Position numbers and translations under genes: made by a program. Under the pieces are notes generated by a model. The model saw nothing but the letters and a program-made list of their open reading frames with translations, did not search any database and was not told the DNA's origin. Positions 15,826-23,742 of a stretch of DNA of 64,000 nt are shown piece after piece (within the stretch, counting starts at the first letter, position 1; each line of letters starts with the position of its first letter). The stretch covers positions 1,054,001-1,118,000 of the forward strand of contig NZ_JADQDF010000001.1 of NCBI RefSeq assembly GCF_019263585.2. Reading direction: 5' to 3'. This DNA is from Pseudonocardia oceani (lineage in GTDB: Bacteria; Actinomycetota; Actinomycetes; Mycobacteriales; Pseudonocardiaceae).

Positions 15826-16311
15826 TCACCCGGCTCCGGGGCGCGGCGCCGCGCGACCTGCGACCTGCATCTCGCCGGGGAACTCGGCCAGGGTGTCCGC
15901 CAGGACGTCCGCGATCGTGGTGCGCTCCAGGGAGCACCGCAGCGCCTCCTCCGCGTCCTGGTAGGCGCGCCCCAGCACCGCCTGGATGCCGTAGCCGACA
16001 TAGCACTCGGCATCGGGCGATGCCGCGTGCAGGGCGAACACCTGCTCACCGCCGACCGCGAGGTACACGTCCCGGAGCGTGATCGAGTCCGGCTCGCGCG
16101 TGAGGACCCAGCCACCCCCGCGCCCCCGGCTGGCGGACACCAGGCCGGCCTCGCGCAGCTCCCCCAGAGCACGGCGGATCACCACCGGGTTGGTGTTGAC
16201 GCTCGTCGCGATCCGCTGCGACGTGCCGATCTCCTTGTCGGTCCCCCTGCGATCGAAGGCCAACCAGGTCAGCACGTGAACCGCCACGCTCATCCGGCTG
16301 TTCGCACTCAT
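15826..16311 (-). CDS. Rrf2-family transcriptional regulator
   Basis: ATG 16311 follows GGAGGGGG. The 161-residue protein has the Rrf2 winged helix: MSVAVHVLTWLAF, ATSVNTNPVVIRRALGELREAGLV and SRGRGGGWVLTREPDSITLRDVY. It has only two cysteines in the sensor half (DAECYVGYG and RCSLE), not the three-Cys cluster of Fe-S forms such as IscR and NsrR, so it looks like a YwnA/HypR-type thiol or small-molecule sensor. It is divergent from the MFS transporter, and two overlapping palindromes lie between them; repression of the pump is likely. Confidence 0.85.
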   Translation of the reverse strand: MSANSRMSVAVHVLTWLAFDRRGTDKEIGTSQRIATSVNTNPVVIRRALGELREAGLVSASRGRGGGWVLTREPDSITLRDVYLAVGGEQVFALHAASPDAECYVGYGIQAVLGRAYQDAEEALRCSLERTTIADVLADTLAEFPGEMQVAGRAAPRPGAG

Positions 16312-16362
16312 CGGTCCCCCTCCGTGCCGGGCAGCCACATGTGGCCATCGTAACAACTTCTC

Positions 16363-16399
16363 CTACATATTGGAGAATGTAGCCGATCCAGTTACATTC
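16363..16399. promoter_or_regulatory. Overlapping palindromes between Rrf2 and MFS genes
   Basis: CTACAT-N8-ATGTAG spans 16363-16382 and GAATGTA-N11-TACATTC spans 16375-16399, sharing the central ATGTA. This is the only AT-rich stretch in the divergent promoter region. Two stacked sites suggest cooperative Rrf2 dimers. The binding factor is inferred from position. Confidence 0.55.
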
Positions 16400-16439
16400 G
16401 GCCGGAACCTCCGCCCCTCCCGCTCCCCTGGAGTCGACA

Positions 16440-17870
16440 ATGTCCTCGCAGACCGCGCGCCGGCCCGCGGCACCCACCCCGGTGGTGCCGCGGCGCGGCG
16501 CGCTCGCACTGACCGCGGTCCTCGCGACCCAGCTCATGCTGCAGCTCGACGCCCAGGTGGTGACCGTCGCCCTGCCACAGGTCCAGCAGGAACTGGGCTT
16601 CACCGCAGCCGGACTGTCCTGGGTGCCCAACGCCTACGCGCTGGCCTTCGGCGGTTTCATGCTGCTCGGCGGCAGGCTCGGTGACATCATGGGCCGGGTC
16701 CGGGCGTTCGAGACAGGTACGGCCCTGTTCGCCCTCGCCTCCCTGGCCGCCGGCCTCGCCCAGGACCCCACGACGATGATCATTGCGCGGGTCGTGCAGG
16801 GCATCGGTGCCGCGGTCGCGGCTCCCAGCATCCTCGCGCTCATCACCGCCATGGCTCGGGACGAGGCAGCGCGTCGCCACGGCCTGGCCATGTTCACGGC
16901 GGCTTCGGCCGTCGGATCGTCCGTCGGACTGATCCTCGGCGGCGCGCTCACCGCATTCGCGTCCTGGCGCTGGGGCCTGCTGATCAACGTACCGATCGGG
17001 ATCCTCGTCGTCCTCGTGGTGCACCGGCTCGTGCGGGAGACGGCCCGCGCTCGCGGCAGCATCGACGTCGCGGGAGCCGCCACCGCCACCGCGGGCTCGC
17101 TCTCGCTCGTCTACGGCTTCATCCACGCCGCCGAGGCGGGTTGGTCCTCCGCCTGGACCATCGTCTCCTTCGCCCTCGCCGTCCTGCTGCTCGCCTCGTT
17201 CGTCCTCGTCGAGCGTCGCGTCCGCCGGCCCCTCCTCGATCTGACGCTGCTGCGGCATCGCGGTCGCGCGGCCGCACTGGTGATCATGGGACTCATCGTG
17301 GGCGTCCACTTCGCCATGCTCTTCCTGCTGGTGCAGTACTTCCAGCGGGTGCTCGGCATGGGTGCACTCGTCGCCGGCGTGGCCTTCCTCCCCCTCACCT
17401 TCTCGGTCCTCGGCCTGACCCAGTTCGTGCCGTCCTTCATCCGACGGGTGGGGTCCGGCAGGCTCCTCGTTCTCGGCAGCCTGCTCGTGGCCGTCAGCTT
17501 CGTCTGGTTCGCCGCGCTCGACACCACCAGCACCTACTTCGGCGGGGTCTTCGTCGCACTGCTGCTGCACAGCATCGGCGTCTCGCTGGTCTTCACCCCC
17601 GCCACCGTCATGATCATGGAGGACGTCGCGGCCGAGCACACCGGATCCATGTCCGGTTTCCTGCAGATGGTCCAGCAGATCGGCGGCTCACTCGGGATCG
17701 CCGTGATCGTCGCGGTCTACGTCGGCGGAAGCCGACCCGGACAGTTCGTCCCCGGGCTCGCCCCGGCCTTCTCCGTCGCCGCAGCCATCGCCGCACTCGC
17801 GGTGCTCGCCGCACTGACCACCCTGACGGGCCGCCGACGCACCGCCGTGGTCACCCCGGCCGCGGCGTGA
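16440..17870 (+). CDS. MFS drug-efflux transporter, DHA2 (14-TMS) family
   Basis: The 476-residue multi-spanning membrane protein has DHA2 motifs: LDAQVVTVALPQVQQELGF in TM1, the loop 2-3 motif GGRLGDIMGRVRAFETG, and the RVVQGIGAAVAAPSILALI segment of motif B with the TM4 Arg. The chain length and evenly spaced hydrophobic segments fit 14 helices. Such pumps expel drugs or oxidised compounds with proton antiport. The divergent Rrf2 gene and palindromes make this a simple regulated efflux unit. The ATG is taken at 16440 after an AT-rich promoter region. Confidence 0.9.
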   Translation: MSSQTARRPAAPTPVVPRRGALALTAVLATQLMLQLDAQVVTVALPQVQQELGFTAAGLSWVPNAYALAFGGFMLLGGRLGDIMGRVRAFETGTALFALASLAAGLAQDPTTMIIARVVQGIGAAVAAPSILALITAMARDEAARRHGLAMFTAASAVGSSVGLILGGALTAFASWRWGLLINVPIGILVVLVVHRLVRETARARGSIDVAGAATATAGSLSLVYGFIHAAEAGWSSAWTIVSFALAVLLLASFVLVERRVRRPLLDLTLLRHRGRAAALVIMGLIVGVHFAMLFLLVQYFQRVLGMGALVAGVAFLPLTFSVLGLTQFVPSFIRRVGSGRLLVLGSLLVAVSFVWFAALDTTSTYFGGVFVALLLHSIGVSLVFTPATVMIMEDVAAEHTGSMSGFLQMVQQIGGSLGIAVIVAVYVGGSRPGQFVPGLAPAFSVAAAIAALAVLAALTTLTGRRRTAVVTPAAA

Positions 17871-17954
17871 CCGCCGGAACCCACCGCCACTCCACCCCAG
17901 CAGGAGCACCCCGTCGACACCCTCGCCACCGAGATCCCGCCGAGCCCGGACCAC

Positions 17955-18074
17955 GACCGCTCGGGTGTAGAGCGAGCCGACGACGTACACCACCGCCCCT
18001 ATCAGCAGCTACGGCAACACGATCAGCCCCGGAGGCCCCACGGATCCCGCCGGACACCGTCGTTTCGTGTCACG
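17955..18074. repeat. Element-end repeat, copy A (120 bp)
   Basis: This 120-bp stretch matches 22765-22884 over its full length with scattered substitutions and no change in length. It begins with 15 nt of the tRNA-Val 3' half (GACCGCTCGGGTGTA) and ends in CGTTTCGTGTCACG. The rest is not tRNA and is best read as the end of an integrated element. It marks the left boundary of the outer island. The 84 nt between the MFS stop and this repeat show nothing further. Confidence 0.7.
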
Positions 18075-18110
18075 CGCCGTTCACGCACTCGGTCTCGGCG
18101 CAGCGCCCGC

Positions 18111-18415
18111 TCATCTGTGCGACGGACCGTCGCTCCTACTGCGGACGGTCGGCGTCCGAGCGAGGTTGCACGGCGAGCACAGTGACTCGACGGCGAGCAT
18201 CGTCGACTCGGAGGATGATGCGATAGGTACCCTCGCCGGGCACTGTGCCGATCGTCCAGGGGTGGGCGCAGCCGTTCCCAACCCGATGTGGGTCGTCCAG
18301 CAGCGGCCCCACAACGAACTCGTACGCGGCGAGTGCCACGCTTTTCAGGGAGATGCTCAGCGAGCTGGCGGCGTGCGCTCGCCGAGATTGTCAAGGCGTA
18401 GCGGTCACCGCTCAC
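18111..18415 (-). pseudogene. RelE/ParE-family toxin, frameshifted
   Basis: GTG 18415 opens a frame reading SGDRYALTISASARRQLAEHLPEK, a typical RelE N-terminus, which then runs into nonsense. In the neighbouring frame the family continues from about 18339: VALAAYEFVVGPLLDDPHRVG, then YRIILRVDDARRRVTVLAV ending at 18111. One extra C in GAAAAGCGTGGCA (about 18337-18345) explains the break; without it the two halves join as PEKVALAAYEF with normal RelE length (about 100 residues). The toxin is therefore probably inactive. Its start overlaps the antitoxin stop (GTGA), the usual arrangement. Confidence 0.75.
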
Positions 18416-18665
18416 GCCGAGCTGCGCCGCGCTCGCATCGCCGCTGAGAGAGTGTCCTCGCCCTCGCCGCGCGCAAGCTCAGCGTCAGCTTGGGCCAGCG
18501 TCCGCATTGTGGTCGCGTCGGACAAGATCGCAGCCGTCTCCTCCAGCGCGTCCAGGTCGTCGACAGCCACGAGGACGGCCGATGTACGGCCGTGTACCGA
18601 GACGATGACGCGCTCGTGCTGACTGCTCACGCGGCCGACCAACTCGCAGCGACCGCATTTCGGGC
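18412..18665 (-). pseudogene. YefM/Phd-family antitoxin, 5'-truncated
   Basis: The frame ELVGRVSSQHERVIVSVHGR, then SAVLVAVDDLDALEETAAIL and LAQADAELARGEGEDT, is a clear Phd/YefM antitoxin missing its first 10-15 residues (the usual start with an SEARAHLSE-like strand). The best in-frame start left is TTG at about 18642. Upstream, the reading runs directly into a response-regulator fragment, so the 5' end was lost by recombination. The DNA-binding N-terminal fold would be damaged, while the toxin-binding C-terminal helix is intact. Confidence 0.65.
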
Positions 18666-18862
18666 AGGTTCGGGTCCAGCAGTACGCAGTCGGCCCAGTT
18701 CAGACGCGGCTCGGCGGCAGCCAACGTCACGTGTTCGAGCAGGATCTCCCCGTGGCGGGCGGCCGGATCGTCATCGGCGTCGGAGACCAAATCGCGCACG
18801 AGGAGCGGATCCGCCGGATCGTCCTCGACCAACAGCACGCGCAAGGGCCGCGCATCCGGCAC
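18666..18862 (-). pseudogene. Response-regulator receiver fragment
   Basis: From GTG 18862 the reading is PDARPLRVLLVEDDPADPLL, then LAAAEPRLNWADCVLLDPNL and PEM, i.e. the first 65 residues of a CheY-like receiver with the acidic pair and the phospho-acceptor Asp in CVLLDPN. It stops matching at about 18666, where antitoxin sequence begins. Beta-4, beta-5 and any output domain are absent. Two unrelated gene pieces therefore meet here, a deletion or recombination scar inside the island. Confidence 0.65.
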
Positions 18863-19195
18863 GGTGGCCGTCTGTCACCGGCGTGGAGGCTCCGTCACGC
18901 ACCCTCCACTCAGCAACCTGCCCGTACCGTACTGAACCGCGATCGCCCTTCGGGTGGGACATCACCGCGCTCGGCCGACGCGTTTCCTGCCGCCGTCGTC
19001 CACACGCCCGTCGCCACTACCGAGGCGGGCTCGGCTCCGCCCGCGGGCGTTCACCGCCCGGCCCCGGCGTCCGGCGGCGGCAGGCTCCCCCACCCGGTCC
19101 CGGTCCCGGTCCCGGTCGGCGGGGCACGGTCCGTCCCGCGCAGCTGCGACGGTGCCCCGGGCGCAGGAGCGGCAATCGGCGGGCGACCGCCGCCG
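18863..19195. other. Non-coding stretch between scar and CocE-type gene
   Basis: No coding frame here looks real. The only structure noted is a short tandem repeat, CCCGGT four times, at 19093-19116. The stretch includes the lost upstream part of the receiver fragment's locus and the downstream flank of the hydrolase gene. Confidence 0.5.
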
Positions 19196-21217
19196 TCAGA
19201 GGCAGTCACGCGGCAGGCTGCGTTCCCAGGTGCGGGAGAACACCCGGTGGTCGCCCTCGAACGCATCGAGCTCGGCGTAGACCTCGAAGGTCGACGGTGT
19301 GCAGCTCAGCACGGTGCGGGACACGGTGCGGGTCTCCCACTCCCCGCGACAGAAGGACACCGACCACACCACGTCGCCGCGGGGCGAGGTGAAGTCCTCC
19401 GCGATGGACTCGTAGCGTTCCACCACACGCTGCGCGACGGTCAGGTCGATGTCGTCGTGACGGAGCACACCGCCGTCCTTGACGATCTCCAGGGCCGACC
19501 GGTAGCCGATCAGGTCCCGCGTGACGTTCCAGGCCGACTCGCCGGGCTCCAGTTGGGTGGTGGAGATCGGCGCCGCACCCTCGGGGTCCTCGAACGGACG
19601 CACCGGGCCGTCGTCGGGCTCGGCGCCCCGCCGCACCGGCAACACCAGTCGGCTGGCCCCGGTCTGCACGGAGAGCTCCGCCGGCTCCGGCGCGGGCCAG
19701 GCCAGCGGCCAGTAGGAGCTCGACAACGACAGCCTGATGCGGTGCCCCGGCGGGAACGTCTGGGCGACGCCGTTGAGCTGCAGCCGCACCCGGTAGCGGC
19801 GCCCCGGCTCGACGGGTCGGGGGTCGTCCCCGTCGCGGCGGGTGAGGTTGAGCAGCCCGTAGCTGACCCGGGTCGCCCGCCCGTCCGGCGCGACGTCGGA
19901 GAGCCGGGCCGCGACCATCGCGACGGGGCGGTCCGCGGCGATGTCGAGCTCCACGACCGGTGCGCCGAGGATCTCGCAGCGCTCGCGCAGCGGGCCGGTG
20001 TCGAACACCAGCGATCCGCCGTCCTCCTCACGCTGGTCGTAGGGCAGGTCCGGGGGCGCGTTGTAGGACGCCCACTTGCCGGCGAACTGCCCCACCGACA
20101 ACGGCGACTGCAGGCCCAGCTCGTGTTCGGCCACATCGTCGCCAGGTTCGCCGATGCGGTGCGGCGCCAGCGGACGGGCGACCGGGGTGACGTGCGGGGA
20201 GGGCCAGCCCGGTTCGCCGACCCAGCGCCCCGGCCGCTCCTCGTAGGCGGTCGACGGGGGCACGCTGTCCTGCATCCAGGTCGTCAGCATCGGCCCGTCG
20301 TCGGCCCCGTTGTCGTCGTCCCGGAGCCAGCGGTCGAACCAGCGCACCACCTCCTGGAGGTAGCCGATGGCGGGCCCGGGCTGCCCGAGGTGGGGGTACT
20401 TGTGCGACCAAGGCCCGATCAGACCCTTGCGCGGGACGTCGAGGTGCTCCAGCGCCCGGAATACCGCGTTGGAGTATCCGTCCGCCCACCCGCTGGAGGC
20501 GAAGACGGGCACCTGCACGGCGGAGTAGTCCTCGCAGACCGAGGCGCGACGCCAGTAGTCGTCGCGCCTCTGGTGGGCGAGCCACTTGAGGATCCAGGGC
20601 TCGGCGGCGTCGAGGCGTTCGTGCCACATCTCCCGCCAGCGCTCGCCGACGACGGCCGGGTCCGGCGGCAGGGTGGAGTAGGCGAACATGGTGCCGGACT
20701 CGGCGAGGTTGTCCGAGAGCAGGCAACCGCCCATGTAGTGCATGTCGTCGGCGTAGCGGTCGTCGGTGAAGGAGGCGATGACCACCGCGCCGAGGCTCGG
20801 TGGACGGCGGGCGGCGACCTGCAGGCCGGCGAAGGCCCCCCAGGAGATGCCCATCATCCCGGTCCGGCCCGTGCACCAGGGCTGCTCGGCGAGCCAGCCG
20901 AGCGTGGCCTCGACGTCGCGGTGCTCCTGCTCGGTGTACTCGTCCAGCAGCACCCCGTCGGAGTCGCCGCTGCCGCGCAGGTCGACGCGCAGACACGCGT
21001 AGCCGTGCCCGGCGAGGTAGGGGTGATGGATCGAGTCCCGCACCGCGGTGAGGTCCCGGTGCCGGTACGGGATCGCCTCGAGCACCGCGGGGACGGGTTC
21101 CGCGACAGCGGACCTCGGGCGCCACAGCCGTCCGGAGAGCCGGCTCCCGTCGGGCATCGGGACCCAGACGTGTTCGGCCTCCCCGGTCTCGTACGGAAAC
21201 GTCTCGCGAACGCGCAT
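19196..21217 (-). CDS. CocE/NonD-family hydrolase (X-Pro dipeptidyl-peptidase-like, S15)
   Basis: The 673-residue alpha/beta hydrolase has the CocE layout: N-terminal catalytic domain with PMPDGSRLSGRLWRP, YRHRDLTAVRD, HGYACLRVDLRGSGDSDG, the nucleophile Ser125 in MGISWGAFAG, an Asp in GWADGYSN and a His in GPWSHKYPH, plus a C-terminal jelly-roll (PPGHRIRLSLSSSYWPLAWP). Family members hydrolyse esters or acyl-proline peptides. No signal peptide is visible, so it acts in the cytoplasm. Its ATG at 21217 shares a base with the stop of the ATP-grasp gene (TGATG), so the two are translationally coupled and probably act on the same compound. Confidence 0.88.
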   Translation of the reverse strand: MRVRETFPYETGEAEHVWVPMPDGSRLSGRLWRPRSAVAEPVPAVLEAIPYRHRDLTAVRDSIHHPYLAGHGYACLRVDLRGSGDSDGVLLDEYTEQEHRDVEATLGWLAEQPWCTGRTGMMGISWGAFAGLQVAARRPPSLGAVVIASFTDDRYADDMHYMGGCLLSDNLAESGTMFAYSTLPPDPAVVGERWREMWHERLDAAEPWILKWLAHQRRDDYWRRASVCEDYSAVQVPVFASSGWADGYSNAVFRALEHLDVPRKGLIGPWSHKYPHLGQPGPAIGYLQEVVRWFDRWLRDDDNGADDGPMLTTWMQDSVPPSTAYEERPGRWVGEPGWPSPHVTPVARPLAPHRIGEPGDDVAEHELGLQSPLSVGQFAGKWASYNAPPDLPYDQREEDGGSLVFDTGPLRERCEILGAPVVELDIAADRPVAMVAARLSDVAPDGRATRVSYGLLNLTRRDGDDPRPVEPGRRYRVRLQLNGVAQTFPPGHRIRLSLSSSYWPLAWPAPEPAELSVQTGASRLVLPVRRGAEPDDGPVRPFEDPEGAAPISTTQLEPGESAWNVTRDLIGYRSALEIVKDGGVLRHDDIDLTVAQRVVERYESIAEDFTSPRGDVVWSVSFCRGEWETRTVSRTVLSCTPSTFEVYAELDAFEGDHRVFSRTWERSLPRDCL

Positions 21218-22527
21218 CAGGAGGACTCCTCCGCAGCCGTGTCCGCGAATTCGTAGCGCAGCCCCGCCACCACACGCTCGTACTTCTCGACCAGCTCGGC
21301 CTCGTCCCGGGCCCCCACGACGATGTCGGTGAGCTCGTAGCTGTAGCTGTCCTGCGCCGGGAGCTCCGAGAGCCGCTGTCCCTGCTCCGGGACCGGTCTG
21401 ATCTGCACGCCGGGAACCTCCTTCTGCAGGCGAGCGATGTCCTCAGGGCTGGGACCGCGGACGAGCAGGCCGTCGCTGAACCGGCGGTGATACCACTTCG
21501 CGGCGATCCCGTACTCCCCCTTCCCGCGGGGCATGTCGGGATCGCGGCCCAGTGCGAGTTCGACCATCGCGTGGTGGTTCGCGATGCCGTCGACGTCGGC
21601 GAAGAGCAGGGCGTGCGACTGCGAGTGCCGAGGGTTGATCTCTAGGACGGAGACCGTCGTCGCCTCGGGATCACAGAAGAACTCGACGCTGAACGTCGTC
21701 CAGTCCAACCCGACCCGCTCGATGACCCGCTCGGTGACCTCGACCAGTCGCCGCTGCACCGGATCGGGCAGCTGAGACGGGTACTGGTGGCGCAGGAAGC
21801 TCGACCGCTGCGGATAGGTGATCGAGTCGAGCACTCCCTGCACGACCACCCGGCCGTCGTGCACATAGCCCTCGGTGGCGGCCCGCGCCCCGGTCAACGC
21901 CTCCTCGGCCAGGCACGCCTGCCCGCCGATCTCGGCGACCTCAGGCGGGAGATCGACCCGGGCCATAACTTCCTCGAAGGGCCGCCCGAGCCTGCCGACA
22001 CCGGCCCGGATCTCTTCCACCGCGGCCCGGAACTGCTCGTCGTCGGCGACGTGGAAGGCCAGTTCCGACGAGTACGACTTCACGGGCTTGAGCCACACCG
22101 GGTAGCGCAGCCCGTCGGGCAGCCGCGGCTGCTCCTCGTCCAGGTCCACCAGGTCGAAGCCGGGCAGGTCGGGGACGACCTCGCGCTGCTCGAGGCGGCT
22201 CCAGTACTTGTGCTCGCACTTGACCACGGACTCCAGGCTCGACGCGTGCAGGCCGTGCCGCTGCGCGAGCAGGGGAACCAGCGTGCTGATCGGGAAGTCC
22301 CAGAACCCGACGATCGCGTCCACGGGGTGCGGCAGTGCGTCCAGCTCCCCGCCGGCACGCTCCAGGAGCTCGGCGACGGAGACCTCCCCCTCCTGCATCT
22401 GCTCCGGCCGGAGCAACGGCACGAAAGTCTGCCGCTCGTGGCCCGGCATCGCGCGCAACGTCGCCAGGTTCGCCTCGTCGGCCCCCAGCACGGCCACCGT
22501 CTCGTGATCCACCGGCGTTGTCGTCAT
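21217..22527 (-). CDS. ATP-grasp domain ligase/carboxylase-like protein
   Basis: The 436-residue protein has the ATP-grasp fold: N-terminal Rossmann-like domain (VAVLGADEANLATLRAMPGH), the ATP-binding strand RYPVWLKPVKSYSSE (141-155), and metal ligands Glu282 in FSVEFFCD, then Glu296 and Asn298 in VLEINPRHSQSH. ATP-grasp enzymes join a carboxylate to an amine, thiol or CO2 through an acyl phosphate. It is not one of the housekeeping members (PurK, Ddl, CarB). ATG 22527 is used; GGAGG lies about 16 nt upstream, so the exact start is uncertain. Coupling to a CocE hydrolase suggests a make-and-trim or salvage pair for an amide compound. Confidence 0.78.
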   Translation of the reverse strand: MTTTPVDHETVAVLGADEANLATLRAMPGHERQTFVPLLRPEQMQEGEVSVAELLERAGGELDALPHPVDAIVGFWDFPISTLVPLLAQRHGLHASSLESVVKCEHKYWSRLEQREVVPDLPGFDLVDLDEEQPRLPDGLRYPVWLKPVKSYSSELAFHVADDEQFRAAVEEIRAGVGRLGRPFEEVMARVDLPPEVAEIGGQACLAEEALTGARAATEGYVHDGRVVVQGVLDSITYPQRSSFLRHQYPSQLPDPVQRRLVEVTERVIERVGLDWTTFSVEFFCDPEATTVSVLEINPRHSQSHALLFADVDGIANHHAMVELALGRDPDMPRGKGEYGIAAKWYHRRFSDGLLVRGPSPEDIARLQKEVPGVQIRPVPEQGQRLSELPAQDSYSYELTDIVVGARDEAELVEKYERVVAGLRYEFADTAAEESS

Positions 22528-22736
22528 GGCGATCGCGTGCCCGCCTCCGGGCCGGCGAAACGCGCGCCGCCCCGGGGCACCGCAGGCGCGGGACGATCCT
22601 CCTGCGGCCGCCGAGCCGACGTGGGGCTCCCGCTCCCTGAGAATCCGCCCCAGACGCGGTCGTGGAGGGAGACCTGGAAGCCGTCCGGACCGGCGAAGGT
22701 GAAGGTGAATGTCGACCGAAGGGGCGCAGGGCGGGC
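22528..22736. other. Intergenic stretch with possible glyoxalase-like 3' remnant
   Basis: On the minus strand, 22640-22700 reads FTFAGPDGFQVSLHDRVWGG, which resembles the last strand of a VOC/glyoxalase-fold protein, but no start or upstream domain is present. It is next to the tRNA 3'-half copy. I regard it as a possible fragment only; the rest of the stretch shows nothing. Confidence 0.25.
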
Positions 22737-22781
22737 TGGTGGGCGCGGCAGGGTTCGAACCTGCGACCGCTCGGGTGTAAA
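22737..22781. repeat. tRNA-Val 3'-half direct repeat (att-like), 45 bp
   Basis: These 45 bp are identical to 23634-23678, the 3' end of the tRNA-Val gene including CCA, the T arm, variable loop and the 3' side of the anticodon stem-loop. An identical tRNA 3' end downstream of an intact tRNA is the classic attachment-site duplication left by a tyrosine-recombinase element. No integrase gene is in the window, so the element is a remnant. Confidence 0.8.
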
Positions 22782-22884
22782 GGGAGCCGACGGCGTACGC
22801 CACCGCCCCTACCAGCAGCTACGGCAACACGATCCGTCCCTGCAACCTCGTCAGGCACACCGGACACCGGCGTTTCGTGTCACG
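22765..22884. repeat. Element-end repeat, copy B (120 bp)
   Basis: This stretch matches copy A (17955-18074) along 120 bp, including the blocks CACCGCCCCTA and CAGCAGCTACGGCAACACGAT and the terminal CGTTTCGTGTCACG. It overlaps the 45-bp tRNA repeat at its left edge. Two copies of the same element end next to tRNA-derived sequence indicate tandem integrations. No protein is assigned to it: reading frames across it are tRNA-derived artefacts. Confidence 0.7.
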
Positions 22885-22940
22885 TAGGCCGTCGATGCGA
22901 CGCCGCCGGAACACACCTGATCCGGCCCGTCCGCCGTACC

Positions 22941-23180
22941 ATGGCGTCCGTGACGTTCGACAGGATCACCGTGGACCCCAACCTCATGGGCGGGGCCCCC
23001 ACCATCCGCGGCCTGCGCATCCCGGTCGCCACTGTCGTGTCGATGATCGCCGACGGCATGACAGTCGAGGAGATCTGCACCGACCTCCCCGACCTCTCCC
23101 CTCCCGACGTCACCGAGGCCCTGCGCTACGCCGCCGAGGCCGTCCGCGAACGCCGGCTGCCGCTACGCCCCTCGGCGTGA
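22941..23180 (+). CDS. DUF433 antitoxin
   Basis: The 79-residue protein starts at ATG 22941. FDRITVDPNLMGGAPTIRG, then RIPVATVVSMIADGMTVEEI and the EALRYAAEAVRER helix, is the full DUF433 pattern: an SpoVT-like N-terminal strand and a winged-helix-like body. DUF433 proteins are antitoxins or DNA-binding partners of PIN-like toxins. Its stop overlaps the GTG of the next gene (GTGA), the standard layout of this pair. Autoregulation is expected from the family. Confidence 0.85.
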   Translation: MASVTFDRITVDPNLMGGAPTIRGLRIPVATVVSMIADGMTVEEICTDLPDLSPPDVTEALRYAAEAVRERRLPLRPSA

Positions 23181-23545
23181 GGCTCCTGCTCGACAACAAC
23201 CTGTCACCACGGCTGATCGACATCATGTCGACCGGAGGCTGGGACGTCGTCCACGTCGCCTCGATGGGCCTGCGGGCGGCGAGCGACCGGGTCGTTCTCG
23301 AAGCGGCCAGGACCGACGACCGGATACTCGTCAGCGCGGACACCGACTTCGGCACTCTCCTGGCCACGTCGCACGCGCCCCACCCCTCCGTCGTACTCGT
23401 CCGTCGCGTGGCCGGCCGGCGCGTCGAGGAACTCGCCGGACTACTGCTCGCCAACCTCCCAGCGGTCGAGGACGACCTCCTGCGCGGATCGGTGGTCGTC
23501 ATCGGCGACGACTCCATCCGGATCCGTTCCCTTCCGATCGACTGA
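23177..23545 (+). CDS. DUF5615 PIN-like toxin
   Basis: The 122-residue protein has the Mut7-C/DUF5615 PIN-like fold: MRLLLDNNLSPRLID with the first acidic residue, the SADTDFGTLLA acidic motif at the second metal site, VVLVRRVAGRRVEELAGLLL and a C-terminal IRSLPI strand. PIN-like toxins cut RNA using Mg2+ held by conserved Asp residues, and Asp in LLLDNNL and in ISADTDFG-type segments are present. It is translationally coupled to the DUF433 antitoxin. It sits between the two tRNA-Val 3' ends, as expected for stabilising cargo of an integrated element. Confidence 0.85.
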   Translation: MRLLLDNNLSPRLIDIMSTGGWDVVHVASMGLRAASDRVVLEAARTDDRILVSADTDFGTLLATSHAPHPSVVLVRRVAGRRVEELAGLLLANLPAVEDDLLRGSVVVIGDDSIRIRSLPID

Positions 23546-23633
23546 CGGCAGTGCCGCACCCGCGATCGGCACCACAAGTGATCCCACGCGCGCGAACACC
23601 GGGTGTCGAGTCCGACGAAACCGCTGGCCAGAG

Positions 23634-23708
23634 TGGTGGGCGCGGCAGGGTTCGAACCTGCGACCGCTCGGGTGTAAACCGAGAGCTCTTCCGCTGAGCT
23701 ACGCGCCC
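23634..23708 (-). tRNA. tRNA-Val (anticodon TAC)
   Basis: On the minus strand GGGCGCG pairs with CGCGCCC, the D stem is GCTC/GAGC, the anticodon stem CTCGG/CCGAG encloses TTTACAC with anticodon TAC, and the T arm is GCAGG-TTCGAAC-CCTGC. Discriminator A is followed by encoded CCA (23636-23634). It is intact and lies downstream of ahpE in the same direction. Its 3' end is the integration target copied at 22737-22781. Confidence 0.97.
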
Positions 23709-23742
23709 GCCGGACCGGGGCCCGCGGGCCCCGGCACGGGTG

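Noticed and set aside
17955..17969. A second degenerate tRNA gene at the left island edge
   Set aside because: Only 15 nt of tRNA-Val sequence are present without any arm pairing; it is an attachment-site remnant, not a tRNA.
19093..19116. (CCCGGT)x4 repeat as a CRISPR or regulatory array
   Set aside because: It is a simple 6-bp tandem repeat with no spacers; most likely slippage in non-coding DNA. No CRISPR array was found anywhere in the window.
22528..22803. N-terminal extension of the ATP-grasp gene through the tRNA repeat
   Set aside because: The extra residues (for example SLYTRAVAGSNPAAPT) are translated tRNA-Val 3'-half sequence, a known annotation artefact; the real start is near 22527.
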